Assembly: GCA_937899855.1 (NCBI GenBank)
Contig: CALCCH010000226.1
Location: 1 to 35,415 of the forward strand
Direction of reading: 5' to 3'
Source of the DNA: an uncultured Saprospirales bacterium
GTDB lineage: Bacteria; Bacteroidota; Bacteroidia; Chitinophagales; Saprospiraceae
Length of the DNA stretch: 35,415 nucleotides
Of this stretch, positions 25,416 through 33,232 are shown in pieces. The notes under the pieces were generated by a model. The model had not been told where the DNA came from. It saw only the letters and a program-made list of their open reading frames with translations, and searched no databases. The position numbers and the translations under genes were made by a program. Each line of letters begins with the position of its first letter. The first letter of the stretch is position 1.

Positions 25416-27776
25416 TTAATTTTCGGATTCTTGATAGTATCCCTCCCCGTAGCCATAACCGTAGCGGTAGCCACCGTAGCCGTAGCCGCCCCGGCCCTGT
25501 TTGATCGCGTTGAAGATCAGGGCGGCGTTGGGGAGGTCGCCGCTGCGGTGGAGGTCTTCCAAGCTGCGTACCATGGCCTTGCGCGTGTAGCGGTGCCGGA
25601 CGACGATCAGCATGTTGTCGACCATCTTGCGGAGGAGGAGGGCATCGGAAACCAGACCGATGGGAGGATTATCGATGAGGATGTAGTCAAAACGTTCGGA
25701 CAGCTCCCGGAGGAGTTGTTCCATCTTTTCGGAAAGGATCAACTCGGAGGGATTGGGCGGAATGGCCCCACTGGTGATGATGGACAAATTGGGAGCGCCG
25801 CTAAAGGGTTGGATGATCTGGTCCAGGCTCTTCCGACCGATCAGGTAATTGGCCACGCCAAAACCGTGACCATCCCGATCCAAGTACTTGTTGAACTTGG
25901 GTCGGCGCAAGTCCAGCTCGATCAGGACGACTTTCTTACCGGACAGCGATAGGGTAATCGCCAGGTTGATGGCAATAAAGGTCTTGCCCTCTCCCGGAAC
26001 GAAGGACGTCACCGAGAGGATTTGTTTGTCGCGATCGGGGTTGAGGTAACTCAGGTTGGTCCGCAGCTGTCGGAACATCTCGTTGATGGCCGAGCGGTTG
26101 CCCGCTTTGACCACCACGCTTTCCTTTTTCTTACTCTGCATGATCCGCCCCAGGATGGGTAGGGAAGTCAATTGCTTGAGCATCTCCTCCGAGTCCACCT
26201 TGGTTTCCAGTAGTCCCAGCAGGGCGATGATCAGGGTGGGGAGGATGATACCGAGTAGGGCACTGGCGATGTACACCAAGCGGTTTTGGGGAAAGACGGG
26301 CGAGCCCGAACTCCGAGCGGGTTCGATGATGCGGGTACTGGCCGTCGTCACCGCCTCGGACAAAGCCGTTTCCTCCCGTCGGGTGAGTAGAAACAAAAAG
26401 AGTTGTTCCTTGCTGCCCTGCATCCGAACCTGCTCCAGCAATTGCTGCTCAACAACCGGAATGTTTTCCAAGTTCTGCTGCAATTCCGCAATTTCTCCCT
26501 GCAGCTTGGCGATGGGAATATCGAGGTCCTTTCGCAAATTTTGGATCGTAGAAATGATCAGGGCCCGAATCTCCAGCATTTCGTTTTCCAGCGCCTGCCG
26601 AACCGGATTCTTGGCCGTAGCCGTCCTGATCAGCCGGTCGCGTTGGAGGACCATGTTGTTGAAGCGCTCCACCATACTGGACAGCACCGGATTGTCGACG
26701 TTGAGGTTGGTGGGAATCAGTTCGAAGGTCGCCTGCTCCTGGACCATAAAGCTTTCCAAGGAGGACAGTACACTTTTGCGCACCTCGTAATTGGATATTT
26801 CCTGATAGGCGTTACGGATTTCTCCCGTCGCAAAACTCATACTCGATGCGGCCGTCTCTCCGGTGATTACGTTGCGACTTTTGAACGCTTCGATGTTCCC
26901 TTCAACGGCATCGAGTTCTTCCGCCAACAGCTTGACCCGATCGTCGATAAAGCGCAGGGTGTTGCGGAGGATGGTATTTTCATCCTTGATCTCTTCTTCG
27001 TTGTACACCTCGATCAGGGTGTTGATGATGTCTTCGGCTTTGGCCGGTACCGGATCGCGGAGTTGTAGCACCAGTACGGAAGAGCTGTAGATGTTTCCCA
27101 CCCGCTCCACGCGCAGTTTGGATTGGTAGCCCTTGGCCACTTTGAGCGCGGGGCGAATGACGATGTGGTAGGTACCGGGAACCACCAGTTCGGGTTCGAC
27201 CGTCGACAGGACGAAGTAGCCGTAATTGCAGTAGAAGGGTTGGTTGTAGTAATGCTTTTCGCCTTCCGCCTCCGGGTCGCTCTTGAGGATAAAACTTTCG
27301 TTGTCGATCATTTCGATGTAAAACGAGGCGGAGCCGCGTTGCCGATCGGCGAGTGCAAAGGTGTCGATGCGGATGGGAGCATCGCGGTAAAATTCTTTTT
27401 CCTTGACCGATCCCTGTCGGTAGTACGATACATTACAACCCAGCTTGCTGATCACCTTTTCCATGAGGGTCAGCGAGCGTAAAATTTGCATCTCATTGTC
27501 CATCGACTTGCCTCCCCCACTAAAGCCTTGCCCCAGAAGGATGGACTCCTCAGAGATAATACCGCTGTTACCCGCGTCTTTGATCAAGAGGATGGCTTTG
27601 GTCGAGTACTGATAAGTCGTATAGCGTAGGTAGAGGTAACCCAGGGATAGGAAAATGCCAAAGCCAAGGACGTAAATCCACCAGTAGGAAAATAATTTTC
27701 CAAGCCATTTTTGAAAGTCGATACGCACCACCTCGAATTGAGAACTGGATCTCTGAATATTGATTTGCTCCTCCAA
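25416..27776 (-). CDS. wzc: Wzc-like polysaccharide co-polymerase / tyrosine autokinase
   Basis: This 786-residue BY-kinase has an N-terminal Wzz domain with a first membrane helix near residues 33-52 and a long periplasmic coiled-coil region (about 250-470). A second helix near 505-527 (IASALLGIILPTLIIALLGL) precedes a cytoplasmic kinase. The kinase has Walker A SFVPGEGKTF, Walker A' VVLIELDLRRPKF and Walker B DYILIDNPP. The C terminus is a tyrosine cluster with eight Tyr in the last ~25 residues (GGYGYGGYRYGYGYGEGYY), the autophosphorylation tail that cycles polymer assembly and export. Start is TTG at 27776, forced by an in-frame TAA 12 bp upstream. It follows the Wza-like gene and probably controls chain length of the exported polysaccharide. 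Confidence 0.94.
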   Translation of the reverse strand: MEEQINIQRSSSQFEVVRIDFQKWLGKLFSYWWIYVLGFGIFLSLGYLYLRYTTYQYSTKAILLIKDAGNSGIISEESILLGQGFSGGGKSMDNEMQILRSLTLMEKVISKLGCNVSYYRQGSVKEKEFYRDAPIRIDTFALADRQRGSASFYIEMIDNESFILKSDPEAEGEKHYYNQPFYCNYGYFVLSTVEPELVVPGTYHIVIRPALKVAKGYQSKLRVERVGNIYSSSVLVLQLRDPVPAKAEDIINTLIEVYNEEEIKDENTILRNTLRFIDDRVKLLAEELDAVEGNIEAFKSRNVITGETAASSMSFATGEIRNAYQEISNYEVRKSVLSSLESFMVQEQATFELIPTNLNVDNPVLSSMVERFNNMVLQRDRLIRTATAKNPVRQALENEMLEIRALIISTIQNLRKDLDIPIAKLQGEIAELQQNLENIPVVEQQLLEQVRMQGSKEQLFLFLLTRREETALSEAVTTASTRIIEPARSSGSPVFPQNRLVYIASALLGIILPTLIIALLGLLETKVDSEEMLKQLTSLPILGRIMQSKKKESVVVKAGNRSAINEMFRQLRTNLSYLNPDRDKQILSVTSFVPGEGKTFIAINLAITLSLSGKKVVLIELDLRRPKFNKYLDRDGHGFGVANYLIGRKSLDQIIQPFSGAPNLSIITSGAIPPNPSELILSEKMEQLLRELSERFDYILIDNPPIGLVSDALLLRKMVDNMLIVVRHRYTRKAMVRSLEDLHRSGDLPNAALIFNAIKQGRGGYGYGGYRYGYGYGEGYYQESEN

Positions 27777-27814
27777 GTAATTGTTTGTTTAAGTGTGGGT
27801 TTGGGTTTTTGAAC

Positions 27815-28588
27815 TCAGCGCGTCACGGTAATAATGAAGGCCGCCACCCCGGTAATGGCACTGATCCAGGTAAAGAACCGCGTAGCGGGATCGCGTACGA
27901 TGCCCACCTTGCGTTTGTCGGGTCGGATGTAGACGACATCGTTTTGCTGTAGGTAGAAGTAGGGCGAAGTAAAAATTTCGGCGGAGTTGAAATCGACATA
28001 ACCAAAGCTGCGTTCCCCCGCTGACTCGCGAACGATCAGTATGCTATCGCGCATAGAATAGTCGGTAAAATCGCCCGCCATGGTCAGGGCCTCCACGATG
28101 GTCAGCCGCTCGTTGAGCACATTAAAGGTACCGGGGTTGTTGACCTCGCCGTTGACGCTGACCCGAAAATTGAGCAGTCGGATATTGACGATGGGGGCCT
28201 GTTCGAAATAAGGCTCCAGCAGTTGCAGGAGGTGTTCCCTGGCCTCTTGGATAGTCAACCCACCGATGGCGACTTGCCCCAGGGTAGGAAAATCTACCCG
28301 ACCTTCGAGGTCGACCAAATAACCATTCATCAAAAGGTTCTGGGTATTATTGGCATTGCCCGTTTGTCCGGCCAGCTCGAAAGGTTCGTTGGCCATCACC
28401 TCGGCACTGCTCACTTGGATGTGTAAGATATCGTTGGTTTGGATGGTGATGGGAATGTAGTTGGCGATGAGCTGGGGCTCGGTGGGAATGGCTGGCTGTT
28501 GATTGTAGTTGAGCAGGGATTCGTAGGAAACACAACCGCTGCTCAACAACACCAAGCCCAGCAGCCAACTACCGTAATTTAATTTCAT
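27815..28588 (-). CDS. wza: Wza-like polysaccharide export lipoprotein
   Basis: This 257-residue outer-membrane protein begins with a lipoprotein signal (LLSSGC, Cys19). A Poly_export domain at about 45-135 contains ILHIQVSSAE and GYLVDLEGRVDFPTLGQV, and an SLBB-type domain (about 145-215) begins VSVNGEVNNPGTFNVLNERLT. A C-terminal hydrophobic stretch ends at residue 257. It should form the outer-membrane export channel and partner the Wzc-like kinase encoded 38 bp downstream. It is the first gene of the long minus-strand operon, so the promoter is expected just upstream (28589-28783). Confidence 0.93.
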   Translation of the reverse strand: MKLNYGSWLLGLVLLSSGCVSYESLLNYNQQPAIPTEPQLIANYIPITIQTNDILHIQVSSAEVMANEPFELAGQTGNANNTQNLLMNGYLVDLEGRVDFPTLGQVAIGGLTIQEAREHLLQLLEPYFEQAPIVNIRLLNFRVSVNGEVNNPGTFNVLNERLTIVEALTMAGDFTDYSMRDSILIVRESAGERSFGYVDFNSAEIFTSPYFYLQQNDVVYIRPDKRKVGIVRDPATRFFTWISAITGVAAFIITVTR

Positions 28589-28619
28589 CGTGCAGTTCTC
28601 ATTTTTTGGTTATCCAACG

Positions 28620-28627
28620 TAAAACTA
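28620..28627 (-). promoter_or_regulatory. Possible Bacteroidota -7 element for the polysaccharide operon
   Basis: Read on the minus strand the site is TAGTTTTA, one base off the Bacteroidota -7 consensus TAnnTTTG, and it lies 31-39 bp before the ATG of the Wza-like gene. No well-spaced TTTG -33 element was found, so the call is weak. The remaining 28589-28783 spacer holds only a 37-codon minus-strand reading frame (28646-28759) that I do not support as a gene. Confidence 0.25.
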
Positions 28628-28783
28628 ATCATTCCTCGCTTAAATTCACGTAGCTGCCCTGTTTACAGCATTTTTTGTAGCCCTCCGGTCAAGGCTTCGC
28701 CAACGATAAGTCGCGGCGTACTTGATCCCATAGAAAAAACCGTCTTGATCCGAAGTCATTCGGACCCGCTCCTCGCTACCGGC

Positions 28784-29641
28784 CTAGTGGCCGCTGTGGT
28801 AGAGCAAATATTCCAGGCCACTGCCTGGCGAAAACATATCGTCGTTGACCTTCCAGGTCAACTTGTACAGCGGATCACTGCGTTGATCCACCTCTTTTTT
28901 TACCTCGGCACTGATCGGCGTAGCCAAGCCCTGGTTCCACAAACGATGGGGACTGTCGGCGCTGATCTTGGGGGTGCGGTCCCAGTGCTCGCGAAAAGTC
29001 GCATCTTCCCGGTAGACCTTCTCGAAGGTGTAGTGAAACCAGTAGTAAGGGTACACCTTGAGCCAGCGGGTAAAGGGCGAGCTAAACCAACGGGGCGGAT
29101 CGGCCTTGAGCCGGCTGTACAAACCCGAGCGATTGATCAGGCGGTGCCACAATCGGCGTTTGGAGACGAAGACCAAGTCCTTGTGCGTCTCCCAGAAGGC
29201 CGTGGCCGCCCGCGCGTAGGTCTGAGCGATGTAGCTGCCCGGTTCGGAGGCCAGAAACCAGCTCGACAGCATGCGGTCCGTACCGGGGCGATCAAAAGCA
29301 AAGAAGCCCGTTTGCAGGTGGTCGAGCAGCCAGTCGTCGAGGGGCTTGCAACAAAAGCAGGTGGCATCCACCCATACTCCGCCGTGCTGGGCCATCAAGT
29401 TGATGCGGATCTACTCCGACATGGTGCCGCGGGGAATTTCCGCGCCACGGTTCTCCAGCACCTTGCCCAGATCGACAAAGCGATCAAAATTGTGGGTATC
29501 CAAAAAAATTATTTCCCAGCTACCGTTATATTTACGCCAGGAATCGTAACTCTTGCGCACCACCTCCGGCATGTCATCGTACCCCTGTAACCAGAGGAAC
29601 CAAATTTTCCGGGGAATCTGGGGGCTGTTGTTTTCCGTCAC
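28784..29641 (-). pseudogene. GT32-like glycosyltransferase interrupted by an in-frame amber codon
   Basis: The frame from GTG ending 29641 encodes IPRKIWFLWLQGYDDMP, then the DTHNFDRFVDL segment. It stops at TAG (29411-29413), then continues in the same frame as IRINLMAQHGGVWVDATCFC. Restoring the TAG as Tyr gives MSEYIRINLMAQHGGVWVD, the conserved donor-binding block of capsular polysaccharide/GT32 transferases (the GG-x-W/Y-x-D motif). The full frame is 285 sense and stop positions before the terminal TAG at 28784. Without readthrough only an N-terminal 76 residues are made, lacking the D-containing motif. It could be an assembly error, a pseudogene or a suppressible stop. Confidence 0.82.
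29411..29413 (-). other. Premature TAG at a conserved Tyr position
   Basis: This triplet reads TAG on the minus strand between GAG (Glu) and ATC (Ile) in the MSE-x-IRINLM block of the GT32-like gene. One base change from TAC or TAT would restore Tyr. The frame stays open on both sides for more than 70 codons. Confidence 0.85.
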
Positions 29642-29667
29642 TATAGGCTCAATTGTCCAGTTAAAAA

Positions 29668-30411
29668 ATGAATAAACTCACGCAATACCTTCGTAGAAAA
29701 TTTTTTGTGCTCAACGAGCTGCGCAAAAAGAAAACCGTCGTACTCATCATCAGCTCGATGCGTTCGGGGTCGACCCTCCTAAAGTCGCTGCTCGCCACCG
29801 CACCGGATACCTCTCACCTACCCGAAGTCGATTTCCAAACCTACACCGCCCAAAATGCCTGGCGCATCAAAACCCTCAGCAATCGCCCCATCCTCATCCT
29901 CAAAAAACCCGCGATGTTCGACGACCCCAACTATCCACAATTCCCCCCCCTCCCGGGGGTTAAGAAAATCGTCCTGCTACGGGATGCCTACGAAACCGTA
30001 GTCTCCCTCCGCAAAATGATCGCCAAAGCGTATCCCGAACTAGCGGACACCTGGACCGCCGAAAAACTCCTCCACGACTACTGGCTACCCCTCTACCGCA
30101 AGCTCACTGACGACCCGCGTCTGCAGGGCGACGATACCTTGGTGATTCGTTACGAAGACGTGCTCGCCCAGCCCATCGACCAGACCCAGCGCATCTTCGC
30201 CTTCATCGGCTCGCGCCAGCGCGAAGGGGTCGATTCCTACGCTCCACCCAGCTCCTACCAATGGGCCTGGGGCAACGACGACGGGGGCGAAAAAATCAAA
30301 AGCCACCGCGTACAGGCCCAAGAACTGCGTCGGGACGATCCCGTACTCGTCGAACTCATCGAAAACTCCGAAGCGGTACGGAAGCTTCGTCACCAGTTGG
30401 GCTATCAATAG
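29668..30411 (+). CDS. Sulfotransferase (fourth in the locus), on the opposite strand
   Basis: The 247-residue product has the PAPS 5' loop VLIISSMRSGSTLLKSLL at about 25-42 and a 3'-phosphate motif KKIVLLRDAYETVVSLRKM at about 109-127. RYEDVLAQP at about 160-168 is also typical of carbohydrate sulfotransferases. It is shorter than the other three. It starts only 26 bp from the GTG of the divergent GT32-like gene. That leaves little room for two promoters, so its promoter probably lies within that gene. It is flanked on both sides by minus-strand glycan genes, so it may be an insertion or inversion of a locus gene. It probably sulfates the same polymer. Confidence 0.88.
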   Translation: MNKLTQYLRRKFFVLNELRKKKTVVLIISSMRSGSTLLKSLLATAPDTSHLPEVDFQTYTAQNAWRIKTLSNRPILILKKPAMFDDPNYPQFPPLPGVKKIVLLRDAYETVVSLRKMIAKAYPELADTWTAEKLLHDYWLPLYRKLTDDPRLQGDDTLVIRYEDVLAQPIDQTQRIFAFIGSRQREGVDSYAPPSSYQWAWGNDDGGEKIKSHRVQAQELRRDDPVLVELIENSEAVRKLRHQLGYQ

Positions 30412-30458
30412 ATTCAAATGCGCGCGGCGACACTTTTGCCGCCGGCCTTCACTCGTTA

Positions 30459-31115
30459 CTAATCTCTTTTAAATACCAATCCCTTTTCGCGAAACTGCAT
30501 CCCACGCATCCCCGTTTGGGGCAGCAGCTCGCGGGCCGTTTGCGTCAGGTCAGCGGCGTAACTAAAGCCGAGTTCCTTCATCCGGTCGATCCAGTAGTCT
30601 TCGTACTGTAAGTTGACGTGGTGATGTCCCTGCTGCCCGGGGACCGCAAAGGTGATCATCAGGTACTTGGTCGCCGCACCAAAGGTTTTCAGAAAATTGG
30701 GCTCGTACTGCTGTTCCACGTGCTCGATAAATTCGGTCGACCAGACCAGGTCGTAGGGCTTTTCTGGGGCCCAGGGGCCGTGGGTAAAATCGTGCTGCCG
30801 CACCCGGTCGGGCAATACGCCCTTGCTGATGGCCGAGGGGCTTCCGTCGACTCCGAGTACCTCTACTCCGCCCCGGTCGAAGTATTCCAATACGTAGCCC
30901 AGGCCACAACCCACGTCCACCATCGACCGGACGCCCAATTCACCGATGCACCAGTCCCAGATTTCGGGACACCAGGTGCCGGGGGCGGGCCGTCCGATGA
31001 CGTAGCCCCCCAAGTGGCCTTCGGACAGTTCGAGGGGCAGTACAATGGGCTTTTTTAGTCCAATCTTGATCAGGAATTTCTTGATTCGTTTCTCAATTTG
31101 TTTGACTTGACTCAT
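30459..31115 (-). CDS. Class I SAM-dependent methyltransferase
   Basis: The 218-residue protein has motif I as SMVDVGCGLGYVLEYFDRGG at about 72-91, the Asp-containing motif VEVLGVDGSPSA, and WSTEFIEHVEQQY as the post-motif. Methyltransf_23/25-like proteins with this layout methylate sugars or lipid-linked intermediates. Its ATG overlaps the TGA of the upstream glycosyltransferase gene (ATGA), so it is the last gene of the NRPS-containing operon. The exact acceptor is unknown. In the 47-bp gap to the + sulfotransferase stop a weak GCGGC/GCCGC hairpin (30424-30442) may separate the convergent units. Confidence 0.87.
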   Translation of the reverse strand: MSQVKQIEKRIKKFLIKIGLKKPIVLPLELSEGHLGGYVIGRPAPGTWCPEIWDWCIGELGVRSMVDVGCGLGYVLEYFDRGGVEVLGVDGSPSAISKGVLPDRVRQHDFTHGPWAPEKPYDLVWSTEFIEHVEQQYEPNFLKTFGAATKYLMITFAVPGQQGHHHVNLQYEDYWIDRMKELGFSYAADLTQTARELLPQTGMRGMQFREKGLVFKRD

Positions 31116-32521
31116 GGATAGTCTTTTAGCGGTGCGCCATCCTTTGCCACCCCGGCTCTTGCTACGGGAGCCAGCCAGGGGTCGAGGACTCGAAGCAGCC
31201 GTTGGTCGCTTTTGTAAGCTTGGTAATGATGATGCATGGTTTCTACCTTTTCCCGATAGCGAGAATCGGTCAATATCTTTTCAATGTTGCGCTCGATGTC
31301 CACCACTTGATCGCGGTCCTTATCGGCCATGATCCCCAATTGGTGATAAGCCACCCGGGCAGCACAGCCATTCTGGTCGGAGCGCTTTCCCGAGTAAACC
31401 AACATCGGTACCCGGTGGTGGATGCACTCGTTGATCGTGTGGATTCCGCCGTGATTGATCGAACAATCAGCCTGGGCCAGCACGCGAATTTGCGGTACCC
31501 AGGCGAAGGGATACACGTTGGCCGGAACCGTGCTGAGTAGCTCGTCTTCCAACAGGCCACCCAGGCTGAGAATCAGCAGCCAGTCCGATCTTTTTTCAAC
31601 CGCCCGAACGAGGCGTTGTAGAAAATGGTGGTCGCCCCGTTTGAAGGAACTGACCGAGCAGTAGATCAATGATTTTTTTTCGCGGGCCTTTTCCGCGAAG
31701 AGGTCCGCCAGCTTGGCTTCCACCCTCGCATCACTGCGCAACTCGCGGCGCTCCGCGTCGACCATCGCACCGACGTAGTGCAGCTGGGGGCGGGGAGGGT
31801 GGGGAAATTCCATTTCCCATAAAGTCATGCTCAGTACGGGCAGGCCTTGATAGGTGATGGGACCGGGCCAGTAATTTTCCCGCATCCATTCCTTCGGAAA
31901 ACCCACTTGTCGACCGTAAGCCAGCAACACGCTACGCCGGTTGGTCCCCACACTTCGCCAGCGCTTTTTGGCAAACATCCACCAGCGTTGCCACCGGACT
32001 TTTTGCCAGGCCCAACGCAGGCCCCATTCGCTGCCGCGCCAGCCCATTCCGGGCAGGGTGTCGTGCAGCAGGGGCGGCAGGCCAGGACTTGGCCAGAGCG
32101 AAAACCACTGGCTGAGCAAAACCGTCGGGACCCGCTCGCTGACCGCCGTCATCAGGTGTTCGTGCAACTCGACGTCGATGAGCAGTAAGTCCGGCGACCA
32201 ACGATCGAGCCGTTCCCGAAAATCCGCCATGCCCAGATTTTGGATGGCGCTTTGGCTTTGGCTGCGCGCTTGACGCCAGCGGTACCACCAGCGTTGCAAC
32301 TTGCGCAGCCCCCCTCGAAAACGGGGCAGCTCGGGAGCGGGAAAAAAATTGATCCCGGGAAGCTGTTCGTAGCGGATGCCATTGGCGCGTACTTTTTCGC
32401 CCACTTCCTTGGGGCTAGCGTAGGTGATCGTATGCCCTCCCGCCTCCAGGCGTCGAACGAGTTCGAAGCTGGCGTAAAGGATGCCGGTCAGACCGGAGGT
32501 GATGCATACAATGTGTGCCAT
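31112..32521 (-). CDS. GT1-family (UGT/MGT-like) glycosyltransferase
   Basis: I use ATG ending 32521; two codons upstream a TTG gives a slightly longer version. The 469-residue GT-B enzyme starts MAHIVCITSGLTGILYASFE and has the donor-binding block NHGGIHTINECIHHRVPMLV at about 350-369, followed by YSGKRSDQNGCAARV. This His-Gly-Gly block is characteristic of UDP-glucuronosyl/glycosyltransferases acting on natural products and lipids, not of the GT4 enzymes in the other operon. Placement with an NRPS-like protein and a TylF-like methyltransferase suggests glycosylation of an amino-acid-derived or small aglycone. That is inference. Confidence 0.9.
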   Translation of the reverse strand: MAHIVCITSGLTGILYASFELVRRLEAGGHTITYASPKEVGEKVRANGIRYEQLPGINFFPAPELPRFRGGLRKLQRWWYRWRQARSQSQSAIQNLGMADFRERLDRWSPDLLLIDVELHEHLMTAVSERVPTVLLSQWFSLWPSPGLPPLLHDTLPGMGWRGSEWGLRWAWQKVRWQRWWMFAKKRWRSVGTNRRSVLLAYGRQVGFPKEWMRENYWPGPITYQGLPVLSMTLWEMEFPHPPRPQLHYVGAMVDAERRELRSDARVEAKLADLFAEKAREKKSLIYCSVSSFKRGDHHFLQRLVRAVEKRSDWLLILSLGGLLEDELLSTVPANVYPFAWVPQIRVLAQADCSINHGGIHTINECIHHRVPMLVYSGKRSDQNGCAARVAYHQLGIMADKDRDQVVDIERNIEKILTDSRYREKVETMHHHYQAYKSDQRLLRVLDPWLAPVARAGVAKDGAPLKDYP

Positions 32522-32539
32522 AATCAAAAACGACCGGGT

Positions 32540-33208
32540 TTAATATTTTTTAAGCCAGCAGACTTGATTGTTAAAAGTTTTGATGCGGGCCGTGGCCTGG
32601 TGCTCAGACAAGTAATCGTGAATCGCCCGGGCGCAACCATCCCAAAAGTAATAGTCATCGACGATGATGATGCCGCCCTTTTTTACCCGAGGGTACATTT
32701 CCTTGAGGCAGGTCATCGTCGAGTCGTACCAATCGCCGTCGAGCCGCAAGAGGGCGACGGTACCCCCGGAGTACTGGGGGAGGGTATTTTCAAACCAACC
32801 CTTACTGATTTCAAAATGCCGGGCCCCCGCAATTTGCATGGCACGCTCGGCATCTTCAACGGCCGCCTTACAATTGTCGTAGTAAGTCGGGCTCTCCGTA
32901 TTGTTTTGCCAGTCGAGCGCACGCTGACCATCGATCTCCTGGGCATCCGGCAGGCCTTCAAAGCTATCGTACAAATAATAATGTCGCTGTGGCCCCAGGA
33001 TCTTGGCGATCCCTCCGATCATGCCTCCTTTCCAAACCCCACACTCGACGATCGCTCCTTCCTGATCCAAGACCTTCTCCGCCAGCAGCAGATTGGTGAT
33101 GTACCAGTTCTCGGGAACCATGGTGTGTCCACGAAAGGACTGGTAGATTCCTTCGTAGCGACGGAGCTTCTGGAGGTGATTGAATTTTTTGCGAACGTAG
33201 TTTACCAT
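32540..33208 (-). CDS. TylF/MycF-like O-methyltransferase
   Basis: The 222-residue protein has MVPENWYITNLLLAEKVLD, GAIVECGVWKGGMIGGIAK (about 55-73) and, in the second half, LDGDWYDSTMTCLKEMYP and GGIIIVDDYYFW. These are the hallmarks of the macrocin/mycinamicin O-methyltransferase family, which methylates deoxysugar hydroxyls of natural products. It lies between the NRPS-like gene (24 bp upstream) and the GT1-type gene. The family usually works after glycosylation, so a methylated, glycosylated product is a reasonable hypothesis. Confidence 0.91.
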   Translation of the reverse strand: MVNYVRKKFNHLQKLRRYEGIYQSFRGHTMVPENWYITNLLLAEKVLDQEGAIVECGVWKGGMIGGIAKILGPQRHYYLYDSFEGLPDAQEIDGQRALDWQNNTESPTYYDNCKAAVEDAERAMQIAGARHFEISKGWFENTLPQYSGGTVALLRLDGDWYDSTMTCLKEMYPRVKKGGIIIVDDYYFWDGCARAIHDYLSEHQATARIKTFNNQVCWLKKY

Positions 33209-33232
33209 GGGCGTTTCGAATCTTTGCTTGGT

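Noticed and set aside
28646-28759. 37-codon frame between the GT32-like gene and the Wza-like gene
   Set aside because: It is short, without family resemblance, in frame after a normal stop, and could arise by chance.
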